NCBI GenBank assembly: GCA_010909165.1
Contig: MU008211.1
Location: 248,001 to 312,000, forward strand
Length of the DNA stretch: 64,000 nucleotides
DNA from: Anthoceros angustus
Lineage: Eukaryota > Streptophyta > Anthocerotopsida > Anthocerotales > Anthocerotaceae
Reading direction: 5' to 3'
A model generated the notes under the pieces. That model searched no databases. It was not told the origin of the DNA and saw nothing but the letters and a program-made list of their open reading frames with translations. Each line of letters begins with the position of its first letter. Position 1 is the first letter of the stretch. Below, piece by piece: positions 54,311 through 64,000 of this stretch. Both the position numbers and the translations under genes were made by a program.

Positions 54311-54697
54311 GTTAACACCATAAATTTTGAAGGGGAGGAATATACAAACCCCTTTCAAGGAAAAAATAACCCCTTTGACGGAAAAGACACCATCCTCAAA
54401 CTGCGGAAAACGGCTGGTTTCAGAATACAGACACCATCCGTGTATGCATATCCATAGCGGAAAACCAAACTGAACAGGACAACCCCCACACAAACCCCAC
54501 ATGTCGCCGGCCGGCCGGCGCCACTGCTTACTACAAACAAAGCACAGTGTAACAACAAAATTAGAGAAAAGTCCCATTGTTAAATTTAAAAGGGTTCGGA
54601 AACATCCGGAACATGCATGTATTCTCGTAGTAGCAAAACTAGCAAAACTAAACACCTACACCGCTAAGCGCGAATTTTGCTAATCGGCGTCGATGTT
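54311..54697. other. No gene recognised
   Basis: Mixed sequence with a CCGGCCGGCCGG palindrome at about 54508. Minus-strand frames are unconvincing. Confidence 0.4.
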
Positions 54698-55251
54698 CTA
54701 TCGTGAGGGCTTGTATGTGAGTCCACCATTGCATCCGGGCCAGAATCCTCTACAAGTGCCAAATTCGCATCGCTCCATCTCCTGTGCGTCAAAGCTATCA
54801 TTCGCACATAAAACTCTTTGGTCTTCATTGATATCATTTTGGGTGTAAATGCGTTTGTCGGGTCGACACGCCATACACATCAATGTCTGTCCATCGTCCA
54901 TAAGCTCGCGGTTGTCGTCTTTAACCTCTTCGCACTCAATGCCACGACTTGGGCTTTCAAGCAGTCTTTCTCACTAATACAAACCTCTTTGGCCCAGAAC
55001 TGAGATGGTCCCCTTCGGTGCGGCTCAAAGTTAGCTCCTAAATGCATCGGGCAAGACATCAACACCGTGTATGCGCTGACAATGTAACCTGCGCATCTCA
55101 AGTCCGCCTCTATTGCAATACGATTCGGCCTGCAACACAAAGCGCTAGTGTCGTAGTCCCACCTCGAGCATGCATCAATAACCCGTCTCCCTCCTTGGAG
55201 AATGTTCTCACGAAGTTTCATCATAAGACCCAATGGTCTCGGTATGGGCAC
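54698..55251 (-). pseudogene. Cys-rich ORF of unknown family, one frameshift
   Basis: Minus strand: MPIPRPLGLMMKLRENILQG at 55251, VIDACSRWDYDTSALCCRPN, GYIVSAYTVLMSCPMHLGAN, then a one-base shift at about 54900. MCMACRPDKRIYTQNDINED and CEFGTCRGFWPGCNGGL follow, to a stop at 54698. About 185 residues with 13 or so Cys, some in pairs suggesting zinc or disulfide binding. Coding-like across the frameshift. I do not recognise it; it could be part of a host gene or a transposon gene. Confidence 0.45.
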
Positions 55252-55384
55252 ACTACCAACTTGTCATGAGGCAGTAAACTTTGTTTCTTGACGATGAGTG
55301 TCCAATATGATCTTCCATTGTTGAAGGTCCCATGCATCACATTTGGCATCATGGCAGTGTCATGACACCCTGGTGTTGTGTTCG

Positions 55385-55500
55385 GTGAAGGGGTATGTGG
55401 GTGCATGCATGTGCATGAATGTGGTATGTATGTCCGCTTATGGACATGCATGCATGGTGGGCATGCATGCATGCATGTGCATGCGATCTGAACGTATGCA
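55385..55500. repeat. CATGCATG-rich alternating purine-pyrimidine tract
   Basis: Repeated CATGCATG/GTATGTATG motifs, including CATGCATGCATGCATG at about 55460. Z-DNA-prone; CATGCATG is also the plant RY element. 55500-55890 beyond it shows no gene. Confidence 0.85.
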
Positions 55501-55892
55501 TGAGTTCGAGGATGGCCACAAATCGCGTGTGGGTGGCGGTGTCAAAATCGTGATCACCGTAATTGCGGAATTATTGAGAGCCGCGTTCTGAGGCATCGCC
55601 GTCTTTTCGGAGGTGTCAAGGCGCGCCGAGGCACCGATTTGGCGAGAGAAGGCGCGCCAAGCGTATAAGATAGCAAGCGGCGAACGGATTATGTTTGTTC
55701 GAGGCGTACGGATCCCAAGCGTAGCATAACGAAGTTTCCTTGGACAGAGCTCTTGGAAGTGTGGATGAGCGAGTTGGATCCTACATCAGGCGAAATGAAA
55801 TTTTGCACATCAATCCCTTGAAATTTGGATCGTGACAAAGGTGGTCTTGACTTAGCCGAGTCTTGTGAAGGCAAGGACATCACAGAAGGACG

Positions 55893-57025
55893 GTGGAGCA
55901 TACAGATAAGTCCATGGTGAACTGTGATGAGGGTGCTGTAGACTACTCGGTGTTGTTTTATGCGGGTCGGTCCATTCTGCATTTAGCTGCCCTAGCAGAA
56001 CTAGAACCCGCATATTTGTGGCAGAGGTTGTGGGATGAAGTGATTGACAAACTGTCATGGTTGGCTGATTGGACGGAAGGGGGAGCCAACACTAACTTTG
56101 ATGAAATGCCATACATAATTCTCGCAAAGGAAGGGATTGGTAAGGTAATGGTGTTTCTGCGGTCTGGGTGGACAAACGAGTTTACTCCTACTCAGGAAGC
56201 TCGCAGTCCTGTCACACAATATCCCTCAGTCCATAAGCCAAGTGGTCAGATTGAGAGGGTGTATAGTCCCATCCGATCCATAGCATTTGAAGAGAGTGGT
56301 AGTGGAGTCGGAATGGAATACGAGATAGCGCCTAGTAAAAATGATGTGTTCACCGGACATGGCGGCATGTCTTGGTTGAGGAAAAGTTCAGGTGGGCAAT
56401 CGATGAGATGGTGCTCAAGTACAAGTCCGAATTCACGCCCGAAATGGCACTAAGGAAGATGAGCACGTTTCTTGCAGGAGAGGCACTGACTTGCTACCGT
56501 GACTGCAAGGATCAGATCTTGCAGGATGCGCGGGCTCTGGCCAGGGCAAGAATGGCCAAGAAGATGTTGAAAGTAGATGAAGAGGAGGAGTCGTCCAGTT
56601 CCACACAAACTGATGCCATCACGTACCTGGTGGACGAAATGTTCTCCAAATTCGCGGAAATGTTTCCGGTAGCCTCTATAGAGAAGATTCAGGAGCTGTC
56701 GAAGTTCACCATCAAGCCCAACGAACCTCTCAGATCCGCCTATTTGAGGCTGAGGCAACTGGTGAAAGACACGCGTGTGAAGACGATGCGGGAAGCCGCC
56801 CAGATCTACATAGCTGCCCTTCCGGGAAGACAAAGAAGAGTGATTGCTAATTTCCTGCACATGATGCATGGTGCCGACTATGAGCTAGAACAAGCCTATG
56901 AGATGGCCGAACGGGTCATGAAGGGCGACGCGGTGACAAGTGCTTACTGGGAGGAGCACAATCTGGTGAGAGGACAGCAGCATGCCATGAACAACCCAAG
57001 GTTTCAAGGAAGAACCACGCAGTAG
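55893..57025 (+). pseudogene. gag: Ty3/gypsy gag, one frameshift
   Basis: The upstream frame (ATG 55893) has LELEPAYLWQRLWDEVIDKL-like content and DEMPYIILAKEGIG. Near 56365 the frame shifts to EEKFRWAIDEMVLKYKSEF, MSTFLAGEALTCYRDCKDQI, IQELSKFTIKPNEPLRSAYL, and MREAAQIYIAALPGRQRRVI. It ends TAG at 57023. Residues from AYLRLRQLV to IYIAALP are a typical retrotransposon gag capsid pattern. No clear CCHC knuckle is found in 57026-57470, which is frameshifted. No 5' LTR or primer site was identified upstream. Confidence 0.75.
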
Positions 57026-57471
57026 CAGCACACTCGGTGAACTGCAGGAATTCACCAAGAACCACGCCAGCAGCGCAGCCACCAACAAAGCCACGGTGAA
57101 ATGTCTTATGCGAGGGCCGCACAAGGCCTTCAGTGTGAGTATCGGGTTGGGGGACGAAGGAGAAGGAGCAATGCGAGCGTGTGCCAAAACCGGACATGGC
57201 GGCATGTTGGCGGCTCATCCGAATTAAGCCAAAGGGGTTGTGGAGCGGATGTACGCCAAGGCAAAATCAACGGAGGTACACACGGCGCGCTCGATGAGGT
57301 GCAGTGCAAGAAAAGCTAGCCATGAGTGTAAGCACGAAGCTCGGTTGCTATCGAGGATTATGATTCGGATCCGGTGTATGCGCTAATGGCCACAATGCAC
57401 GAGGATGAGCGGACTAGCGTCGACACAGGTGGGCGGCGAAGAAAGAAGGGTGAGGAAAGGAATCACTCAAG

Positions 57472-58116
57472 ATGCCCAAATCCTTTAGGCGTATGAAGAT
57501 CGGGAGGAGCGGACGTCAAGAGAAATCACCCGATCTTGAACTTATGCTCGAGAAGGTGATGGATGTGCCCGTGATGAGCTTGCGTGACCTGGGAGTCAAG
57601 ACGCAACCGTTTAAACAGGCCATGAAGGCCTGGATGCAAAAGTCTGCGGGGACGGTGTGGATCGTCGGCCCTCGTGGGGATCACACCCGGAGCAGGGGCA
57701 AAGGAGGCATTGCCATGGTCAATAATCAAGGTCGGGAGGTAACGGTCAACGGCTTTGCTCCAGAATATGTGTTGGTGGATACAGGCGCGGACCCAGTGTT
57801 GCTCGGGGCACGGGTACAGAAGGCTCTCCAGCTATACGGGGATAAGCTTAAGCCATGTGAAGTGCACATTACCACATCTGCAGGAACCAAGGAACGGGTG
57901 ATGGGAATGACTCGTGAGCCAGTACGCATAGAGTTCAAGCCAGGCACAAAAGATGCCTCTATCATCGAAGTTCATTGCTTGGTGTCTAACGCAAGGAATT
58001 ACGATGTGCTACTTGTGATGCCACGCCGCGGCCCGGCAATGGGGGTGCACTCGAGCGTTTATAGGCGGTGGCGGGATGGGGACTTCACACAAGTGGCCGG
58101 GATCCGCTTGATATGA
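57472..58116 (+). CDS. pol: Ty3/gypsy protease (retropepsin) segment
   Basis: 214 open codons. A nuclear-protein-like N-terminal linker (PVMSLRDLGVKTQPFKQAMK) precedes VTVNGFAPEYVLVDTGADPV, with catalytic D-T-G at 57778-57786. LLGARVQKALQL and a flap region SAGTKERVMGMTREPVRIEF follow, then YDVLLVMPRRGPAMGVHSSV. The usual polyprotein would continue in frame; instead a TGA at 58114 leads into the methyltransferase linker in other frames. It processes the Gag-Pol polyprotein. Confidence 0.85.
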   Translation: MPKSFRRMKIGRSGRQEKSPDLELMLEKVMDVPVMSLRDLGVKTQPFKQAMKAWMQKSAGTVWIVGPRGDHTRSRGKGGIAMVNNQGREVTVNGFAPEYVLVDTGADPVLLGARVQKALQLYGDKLKPCEVHITTSAGTKERVMGMTREPVRIEFKPGTKDASIIEVHCLVSNARNYDVLLVMPRRGPAMGVHSSVYRRWRDGDFTQVAGIRLI

Positions 58117-59125
58117 GGCGACATCTTTGAGAGATCGATAGCATGATTGCATTCACGGCTGTCTGGTGACATTGTGCACGAGCAAGTGGTGTGGGAAGAA
58201 ACTCGGGAACTCGTGCGGGAAGAGGAGGAGGCGTCAAAGCGGTGGGTGTATGTATGTAAAAAAAACCCCTTGCGAAAGCTTTGGCCCGGAGCTCACCCGA
58301 CAAAGCCGAACTAAGTGTGGCAGCCACCGATGTGTGTCCGAAAAATGTTTGCCAGTTGGGAGCCTTAGGCAGCGCGCTTTAAGGATCAATACGGATGTGA
58401 TTCGGTGGCAACCTGACGAGCGAGGTATACACCTCATGGAGCTGTGTTCAGGGATCAGTAGCGGGCTTGAAGCGGTATTGAAGAGTGGAATACGGGTGAG
58501 GAAATACACGTGTGTTGAAGTGGACGAGAAGGCACGTGCAGTAGCCAAATCCAGGATTATCAGGATGCAAAGGGCGTATCCCGGACTACTAAGCATGGAG
58601 GCAGTGAAGGGATGTCAGAGCAGGTTACCCCACGACGTCAGATTGGTAGGAAACGGCGGTGAAGCGATCAGTGCCCGGTCGATATCTTTGCTACGGGATG
58701 GGAATGCGGGGCGTTTTCGGGGCGGTTGTGGAAAGGGTGACGGTGTGGAAGTGGCTGCGAAATGTCGGGATTAGGAAGAATGCAGTCAATCAATCCCACT
58801 TGTACGTCTTTGGAGAATGTGTGCGGAGCATTCGATAAACGTGAACATGTGAGGAGGCTACGGCTCGAAGTTGGATAGGAGAGGAATTCATTATTGATCT
58901 GCGAAGCGGGCTCATCGCCACCGGGTCTCGAAGTTTTGGACAAAGCGTGACCGGTGTAGAGGTTCTCGAGGCAACCGTGAGTTGACCAAACCAGAAAGCG
59001 ATATGTGGATGACATCTTAGAAGAGGCGACGCTCACACGGTGCGGAAGATGGACAAACCTCCACGATTTCCGTAAATAAGGTTGGGAAGCCGAAGGGCTG
59101 GCCCACACTCGTAAGGGCCAATCTT
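58117..59125 (+). pseudogene. C5-cytosine DNA methyltransferase domain of the gypsy element, copy A
   Basis: A linker (VVWEETRELVREEEE, WVYVCKK) leads to motif I, GIHLMELCSGISSGLEAVLK at 58424. VRKYTCVEVDEKARAVAKSR is the SAM-binding acidic strand and AVKGCQSRLPHDVRLVG follows. After frame changes, motif IV PVDIFATGWECGAFSG has its catalytic Cys codon at 58705. Motif VI SLENVCGAFDKREHV has ENV at 58813. Motif VIII reads AHRHRVSKFWTKRD (about 58910). IGEEFIIDL lies between. Copy A breaks off near 59120 before motifs IX and X. The motif order is canonical for C5 MTases, with GWEC replacing the common PPC. Likely role: methylating element or host DNA; unproven. Frames are broken as read. Confidence 0.8.
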
Positions 59126-60360
59126 ATGCCTTTGAGAGATCGAGATAGCATGATTGCATTCACGGCTGTCTGGTGACATTGTGCATGCAAGTGGTGTGGG
59201 AAGAAACTCGGGAACTCGTGCGGGAAGAGGCGGGAGGCGTCAAAGCGGTGGGTGTATGTATGTAAAAAAAACCCCTTATCGAAAGCTTTGGCCCGGAGCT
59301 CACCCGACAAAGCGAAGGTGTGGCAGCCACCGTGTGTCCGAAAAATGTTTGCCAGTTGGGAGCCTTAGGCAGCGCGCTTTAAGGATCAATACGGATGTGA
59401 TTCGGTGGCAACGGCGGTATACACCTCATGGGCTGTTCAGGATCGATGGCGGGCTTGAAGCGGTATTGAAGAGTGGAATACGGGTGAGGAAATACACGTG
59501 TGTTGAAGTGGGCGAGAAGGCACGCGTGGCCAAATCCGGGATTATCGGGATGCAAAGGGCGTATCCGGACTACTAAGCATGGAGGCGGTGAAGGATGTCG
59601 AGCGAGTTACCCCACGACGTCGATTGGTAGGAAGCAGAAGCGGTCAGTGCCCGGTCGATATCTTTGCTACGGGATGGGAATGCGGGGCGTTTTCGGGGCG
59701 GTTGTGGAAAGGGTGACGGTGTGGAAGTGGCTGCAATGTCGGATCGAAGGAAATGCATCAATCAATCCCACTTGCTTTGCGTCTTTGGAGAATGTGTGCG
59801 GAGCATTCGATAAACGTGAACATGTGAGGAGGCTACGGCGGCTCGGTTGGATAGGAGAGGAATTCATTATTGATCTTTGCGCCAGGGCTCATCATGCCGG
59901 TGCGAAGTTTTGGACAAAGCGTGACCGGTGTAGAGGTTCTCGGGCAACACCGTGAGTTGACCAAACCAGAAACGATATGTGGATGACATCTTAGAAGAGG
60001 CGGACGCTCCCGGTCGGAAGATGGACAAACCTCCACGATTTCCGTAAATAAGGTTGGGAAGCCGAAGGGCTGGCCCACACTCGTAAGGGCGCAATCTTAT
60101 GCCTTTCGGAGGCGGGGGCACCGTGGTGGATCTCGCTGGAAATGAGGTAGGTGAGCCCACGGTGATGGAGCCGAAGGGCCATGGGGTTTGATCGACGGAC
60201 CATCACGCGGGCATTTCTGAAACATATCGATGCAAGTTGCTGGGTCAAGCGTTTGATCGACACACTGCAATGGGTTGAACGTGGGTCTCGCCACACAAAT
60301 AGATATGTGCAAGGCGGGAGGTGATATGCATCTGTCAGTGCTTGAAGAAGGCGAGTTTCC
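59126..60360 (+). pseudogene. Methyltransferase domain, copy B
   Basis: Restarts with the linker (GCATGATTGCATTCACGGCT as at 58140). Motif I is eroded, but GLEAVLKSGIRVRKYTCVEV survives. SLENVCGAFDKREHVRRL, LGWIGEEFIIDLCARAHHAG and AKFWTKRDRCR follow (59780-59930). Unlike copy A, it has the C-terminal part: VVDLAGNEVGEPTVM (about 60120), AMGFD (about 60180) and the motif X stretch around 60220-60280. Together with copy A this gives motifs I to X. Confidence 0.78.
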
Positions 60361-60520
60361 AATACAGCGTCACAAAGGAGGTCATACGGCGAACACTGCG
60401 GGGGATGACGACAAGAGAGAACAGTGACAGCGTAAACTCAACACATGAGTGGCGGATATGAAGAGTTAGAAGAAGCCGATCAACGGAAGATTCGGGATAT
60501 ATGCGTACAGACACCTTCGC
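60361..60520 (+). repeat. Pre-RT linker segment L, copy 1 of 3
   Basis: CACAAAGGAGGTCATACGGC ... CTCAACACATGAGTGGC ... AAGATTCGGGATAT. The same segment occurs at 61285-61440 and 62712-62870. It lies at each junction of the local rearrangement. Confidence 0.9.
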
Positions 60521-61284
60521 GTTGTGGGAGGCGGTGAAGGATGTCGAGCGAGTTACCCCACGACGTCGATTGGTAGGGAACGCTGAAGCGATCAGTGCCC
60601 GGTCGATATCTTTGCTACGGGATGGGAATGCGGGGCGTTTTCGGGGCGGTTGTGGAAAGGGTGACGGTGTGGAAGTGGCTGCAATGTCGGATTGAAGGAA
60701 GTACGGTCAATCAATCCCACTTGATGGTCGAATGTGTGCGGAGCATTCGATAAACGTGAACATGTGAGGAGGCTACGGCTCGAAGTTGGATAGAGAGGAA
60801 TTCATTATTGATCTTTGCGCAAGCGGGCTCATCCCACCGGTGCGAAGTTTTGGACAAACGTGACGGTGTAGAGGTTCTCGGGCAACACCGTGAGTTGACC
60901 AAAGAAAGCGATATGTGGATGACATCTTAGAAGAGGCGGACGCTCTCACGGCCGGTGCGGAAGATGGACAAACCTCCACGATTTCCGTAAATAAGGTTGG
61001 GAAGCCGAAGGGCTGGCCCACACTCGTAAGGGGGCCCAATCTTATGCCTTTCGGAGAGGCGGGGGCACCGTGGTGGATCTCGGAAATGAGGTAGGTGAGC
61101 CCACGATGGAGCCGAAGGGCCATGGGGTTTGATGCGGGGGACCATCACGCGGGCATTTCAAACATATCGATGCAAGTTCTTTGGGTCAAGCGTTTGATCG
61201 ACTTGCAATGGCTGTTGAACGTGGGTCCGCCACACAAATATGTGCAAGGCGGAGGTGATATGCATCTATCTGCTTGAAGAAGGC
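60521..61284 (+). pseudogene. Methyltransferase domain, copy C (lacks motif I)
   Basis: Begins after motif II (GAGGCGGTGAAGGATGTCGA). It holds the motif IV coding GATATCTTTGCTACGGGATG, the FWTK region, GGTVVDLGNEVGEPTMEPKG, RRAMGFDAG (about 61120) and the motif X region with LLNVGPPHKYVQGGGDMHLS (about 61210-61265). It runs directly into linker L and RT, so it shows the true domain order MTase then RT. Confidence 0.78.
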
Positions 61285-62711
61285 GAGTTTCCAATCAAAG
61301 GAGAGGTCATACGGCGAACACTGCAGGGCTGACGACAAGAGAGAGCGACGTAAACTCAACACATGAGTGGCGGATATGCGAAGAGTTAGAAGATCGGAAG
61401 ATTCGGGATATCTGCGAACGGCACACCTTCGCGTTTAGGCGAAATGAGGCGGTATGATCGTATCAAGTTCAAGATCACCACTACCACCAATGAACGATTA
61501 TTGGAGAGGCCGGTGAGTCCCATGGAGTGGGACATTGTGGATAGGAGATGCAAGGAGGTGGCGGTGGACTAATCAGAAAGTCTACCTCGCAATATGCTGC
61601 GGCAACTGTGTTGCCGTTAAAAAAGGACGAGAATGGCGAATGGAACGACAGAAGGATGTGTGGAGACTATCGTGCTTTGAATGAGGTGACACCCATGGAG
61701 CGATATCCCATGCCGACGCCGGATGAAATCTTTGATGCCATTGGACAGGCCAAGTATTTCACTACATTGGATTTCCGGTCAGGATTCAATCAAATAGTCA
61801 TCGAAGAAAGAGACAAGTGCAAGACCGCGTTTTGGGGTAAGGACCAGCTGTGGGAGTGGGAAACAATGCCATTTGGTTTGAAAAACGCATCCATTTATTT
61901 TCATTGGTGGGCGATTTGTTCTGAGGGGATCGTTTGTAAGATGTTACATCGACGACATCTTAGTGTTCAGTGACAGCCTGGAAGAACATCTCCAACACCT
62001 TGAGATTTTCTTTGCAAAGATTGGCCAAATCAGGTTGAAGGCACACCCAAAGAAATGCAAGTTTGCTTACAAGGAGATAGAGTACTTGGGGCATAAGATA
62101 GTTCCGGTGGGGTGTTGCCTCGGTGGCCAAGGTGCGGGCAATTGATCTCATGCCCGGCCTAGAGACATTCGCCTTAAGGGCATTTTGGGACTTGTCAATT
62201 ACTACGCACGGTTTGTCCGAAACATGAGCATATGCAAGGTGTATGAATTGCTCAAGAAGGAGTGCCTTGGCGATGGGGACAAGCAGAAGAGGCTTGGCGA
62301 GTTGAAGAACCAAAGCTAGCGGAAGGCCAATGCTCAAAAGGCTGATTTTGATAAGCCATTTGTCTTATATACTGAGTGCGGCTGGTCTTGGGCCTTAGAC
62401 ATGTGAAGAAGGAAAGGAGCGAGTTGTCGCATATGCAAGTAGGTCCAACAATGCTGCGGAAGCAAACTACTCATCGTATGAAGGGGAATGCCTGGCTGCA
62501 GTTTGGGCGGTTTTACATTTCAGAGTGTATTTGTTTGGCCTGAGCTTTCAACTTGTCACAGATCATCAGCCCCTTCACTGGCTGATGACAAATATGAAAC
62601 TGAGTGGAAAACTTGCCCGATGGGCGCTTTTACTGTCAGAATATGACATGCAGATTGTGCACCGAGCGGGTAAAGTGCATCTCAATGCCGGTCTCGAGAA
62701 ACCCAATGTGC
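61285..62711 (+). pseudogene. pol: Ty3/gypsy reverse transcriptase and RNase H, copy 1
   Basis: Linker L, then VSPMEWDIVDRRC, KSTSQYAAATVLPLKKDENG, and RT core RRMCGDYRALNEVTPMERYP, FTTLDFRSGFNQIVIEERDK and ETMPFGLKNA. The catalytic CYIDDILVFSDSLEEHLQHL lies at 61942. HPKKCKFAYKEIEYLGHKI follows. The RNase H part has FVLYTEC where a TDWSA is expected, then TDHQPLHWLM and VHRAGKVHLNA near the end. Several short losses break the frame. Integrase is not reached. In an active element this copies the RNA genome to DNA. Confidence 0.9.
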
Positions 62712-64000
62712 GACAAAGGAGGTCATACGGCGAACACTGCGGGGGCTGGCGACAAGAGAGAACAGCGTAAACTCAACACATGAGTGGCAGATATGCGAAG
62801 AGTTAGAAGAAGCCGATCAACAGAAGATTCGGGATATCTTGCGTGGCACACCCGCGTTTAAATTTGAGTAGGCGGTATGATCGTATCAAGTTCAAGATCA
62901 CCACTACCACCAATGAACCGATTGAGACCGAGTCCCATGGAGTGGGACATTGTGGATAGGAGATGCAAGGAGCTGGCGGCTGGACTAATCGGAAAGTCTA
63001 CCTCGCAATATCTTGCGCAAGTTAAAAGACGAGAATGGCGAATGGAACGAGAAGGATGTGTGGAGACTATCGTGCTTTGAATGAGGTGACACCCATGGAG
63101 CGATATCCCATGCCCGGATGAAATCTTTGATGCCATTGGATGCCAAGTATTTCACTACATTGGATTTCCGGTCGATTCAATCAAATAGTCATCGAAGAAA
63201 GAGACAAGTGCAAGACCGCGTTTTGGGGTAAGGACCACTGTGGGAGTGGGAAACAATGCCATTTGGTTTGAAAACGCATCCATTTATTTTCATTGGTGGG
63301 CGATTTGGTTCTGAGGGGTTAAGATGTTACATCGACATCTTAGTGTTCGATGTGACTGGAAGAACATCTCCAACACCTTGAGATTTTGCTGCAAAGATTG
63401 GCCAAATCAGGATTGAAGGCACACCCAAAGAAATGCAAGTTTGCTTACAAGGAGATAGAGTACTTGGGGCATAAGATAGTTCCAGGTGGGGTGTTGCCTC
63501 AGCTGGCCAAGGTGCGGGCAATTGATCTCATGCCCGGCCTAGAGACATTGCTGCCTTAAGGGCATTTCTGGGACTTGTCAATTACTACCGCCGGTTTGTC
63601 CGAAACATGAGCAGCATATGCAAGGTACTGTATGAATTGCTCAAGAAGGGAGTGCCTTGGCGATGGGGACGAGAACAGGAACAGGCTTGGCAGGAGTTGA
63701 AGAACCAGCTAGCGGAAAGGCCAATACTCAAAAGGCCTGATTTTGATAAGCCATTTGTCTTATATACGGACTGGAGTGCGGCTGGTCTTGGAGCTGTGCT
63801 GGCCCAGACAGATGAAGAAGGAAAGGAGCGAGTTGTCGCATATGCAAGCAAGTCTAACAATGCTGCGGAAGCAAACTACTCATCGTATGAAGGGGAATGC
63901 CTGGCTGCAATTTGGGCGGTTTTACATTTCAGAGTGTATTTGTTTGGTGAGCTTTCAACAGCGGATCATCAGCCCCTTCACTGGCTGATGACAAATATGA
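62712..64000 (+). pseudogene. pol: Ty3/gypsy RT and RNase H, copy 2 (runs off the window)
   Basis: Restarts with linker L and repeats the RT. Here the catalytic box reads YID-ILV (one Asp codon missing, about 63335), so RT is inactive as read. The RNase H is better kept than in copy 1: PFVLYTDWSAAGLGAVLAQT at 63749, AYASKSNNAAEANYSSYEGE at 63840 and LAAIWAVLHFRVYLFG. The sequence is cut at 64000. Where the two copies differ, the missing bases are mostly at CAG/CTG. Confidence 0.9.

Noticed and set aside
58117-61284. Bacterial contamination explaining the methyltransferase
   Set aside because: It lies between a Gypsy protease and RT on the same strand, in repeated collinear copies with plant-type repeats around.

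Overview
This window looks like intergenic, repeat-saturated nuclear DNA of a large plant genome, most likely a fern, with lycophyte or hornwort possible. The main reason is a tandem pair of PPR genes whose C-terminal deaminase domains are of the DYW:KP type (KKPAVATIEV in the PG-box position, and a CSCKGRP end instead of a DYW end). That class is known from hornworts, lycophytes and ferns, where U-to-C organelle RNA editing occurs. The rDNA fragments, tRNA-Met-primed Copia elements and SWIM-type MULE remnants also fit a land plant. I saw no certainly intact single-copy host gene.

Layout. 1-6.3 kb: AT-rich 1.6-kb tandem duplication, then a LINE with a rearranged rDNA insertion. 6.3-8.1 kb: degenerate repeats and a MULE/FAR1-like relic. 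8.1-14.7 kb: Copia-1 (+) abutting Copia-2 (-), which sits in a Copia-5 integrase. 14.7-20 kb: LTR-like repeat R and short tandem duplications. 20-27.5 kb: fragments of what may be one large DNA transposon, with a RING-like fragment on + and a transposase-like chain on -. 28.3-42.7 kb: a three-level nest. Copia-4 (-) is split in its coding region by element M (274-bp LTRs, TSD CTGAT), and M's left LTR is split by element N (TSD CTATT). 43.5-49.2 kb: the two PPR-DYW:KP genes. 49.4-50.7 kb: second LINE. 51.2-54.3 kb: Copia-3 with a duplicated R insertion in gag. 54.7-55.3 kb: unknown Cys-rich ORF. 55.9-64 kb: a Ty3/gypsy element whose order is gag, protease, C5-cytosine DNA methyltransferase, RT, RNase H, with locally duplicated MTase and RT segments. 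It runs off the window.

Two points stand out biologically. First, the Ty3/gypsy element carries its own C5-DNA methyltransferase between protease and RT. Second, all four Copia elements with a preserved leader have a separate basic/coiled-coil ORF (ORF0) between the primer site and gag.

One caution governs all broken-gene calls. Where repeat copies can be compared, small deletions fall overwhelmingly on CAG/CTG/CCG/CGG or CG sites. These are the plant CHG/CG methylation contexts, so many frameshifts may be read or assembly errors in methylated DNA rather than true decay.
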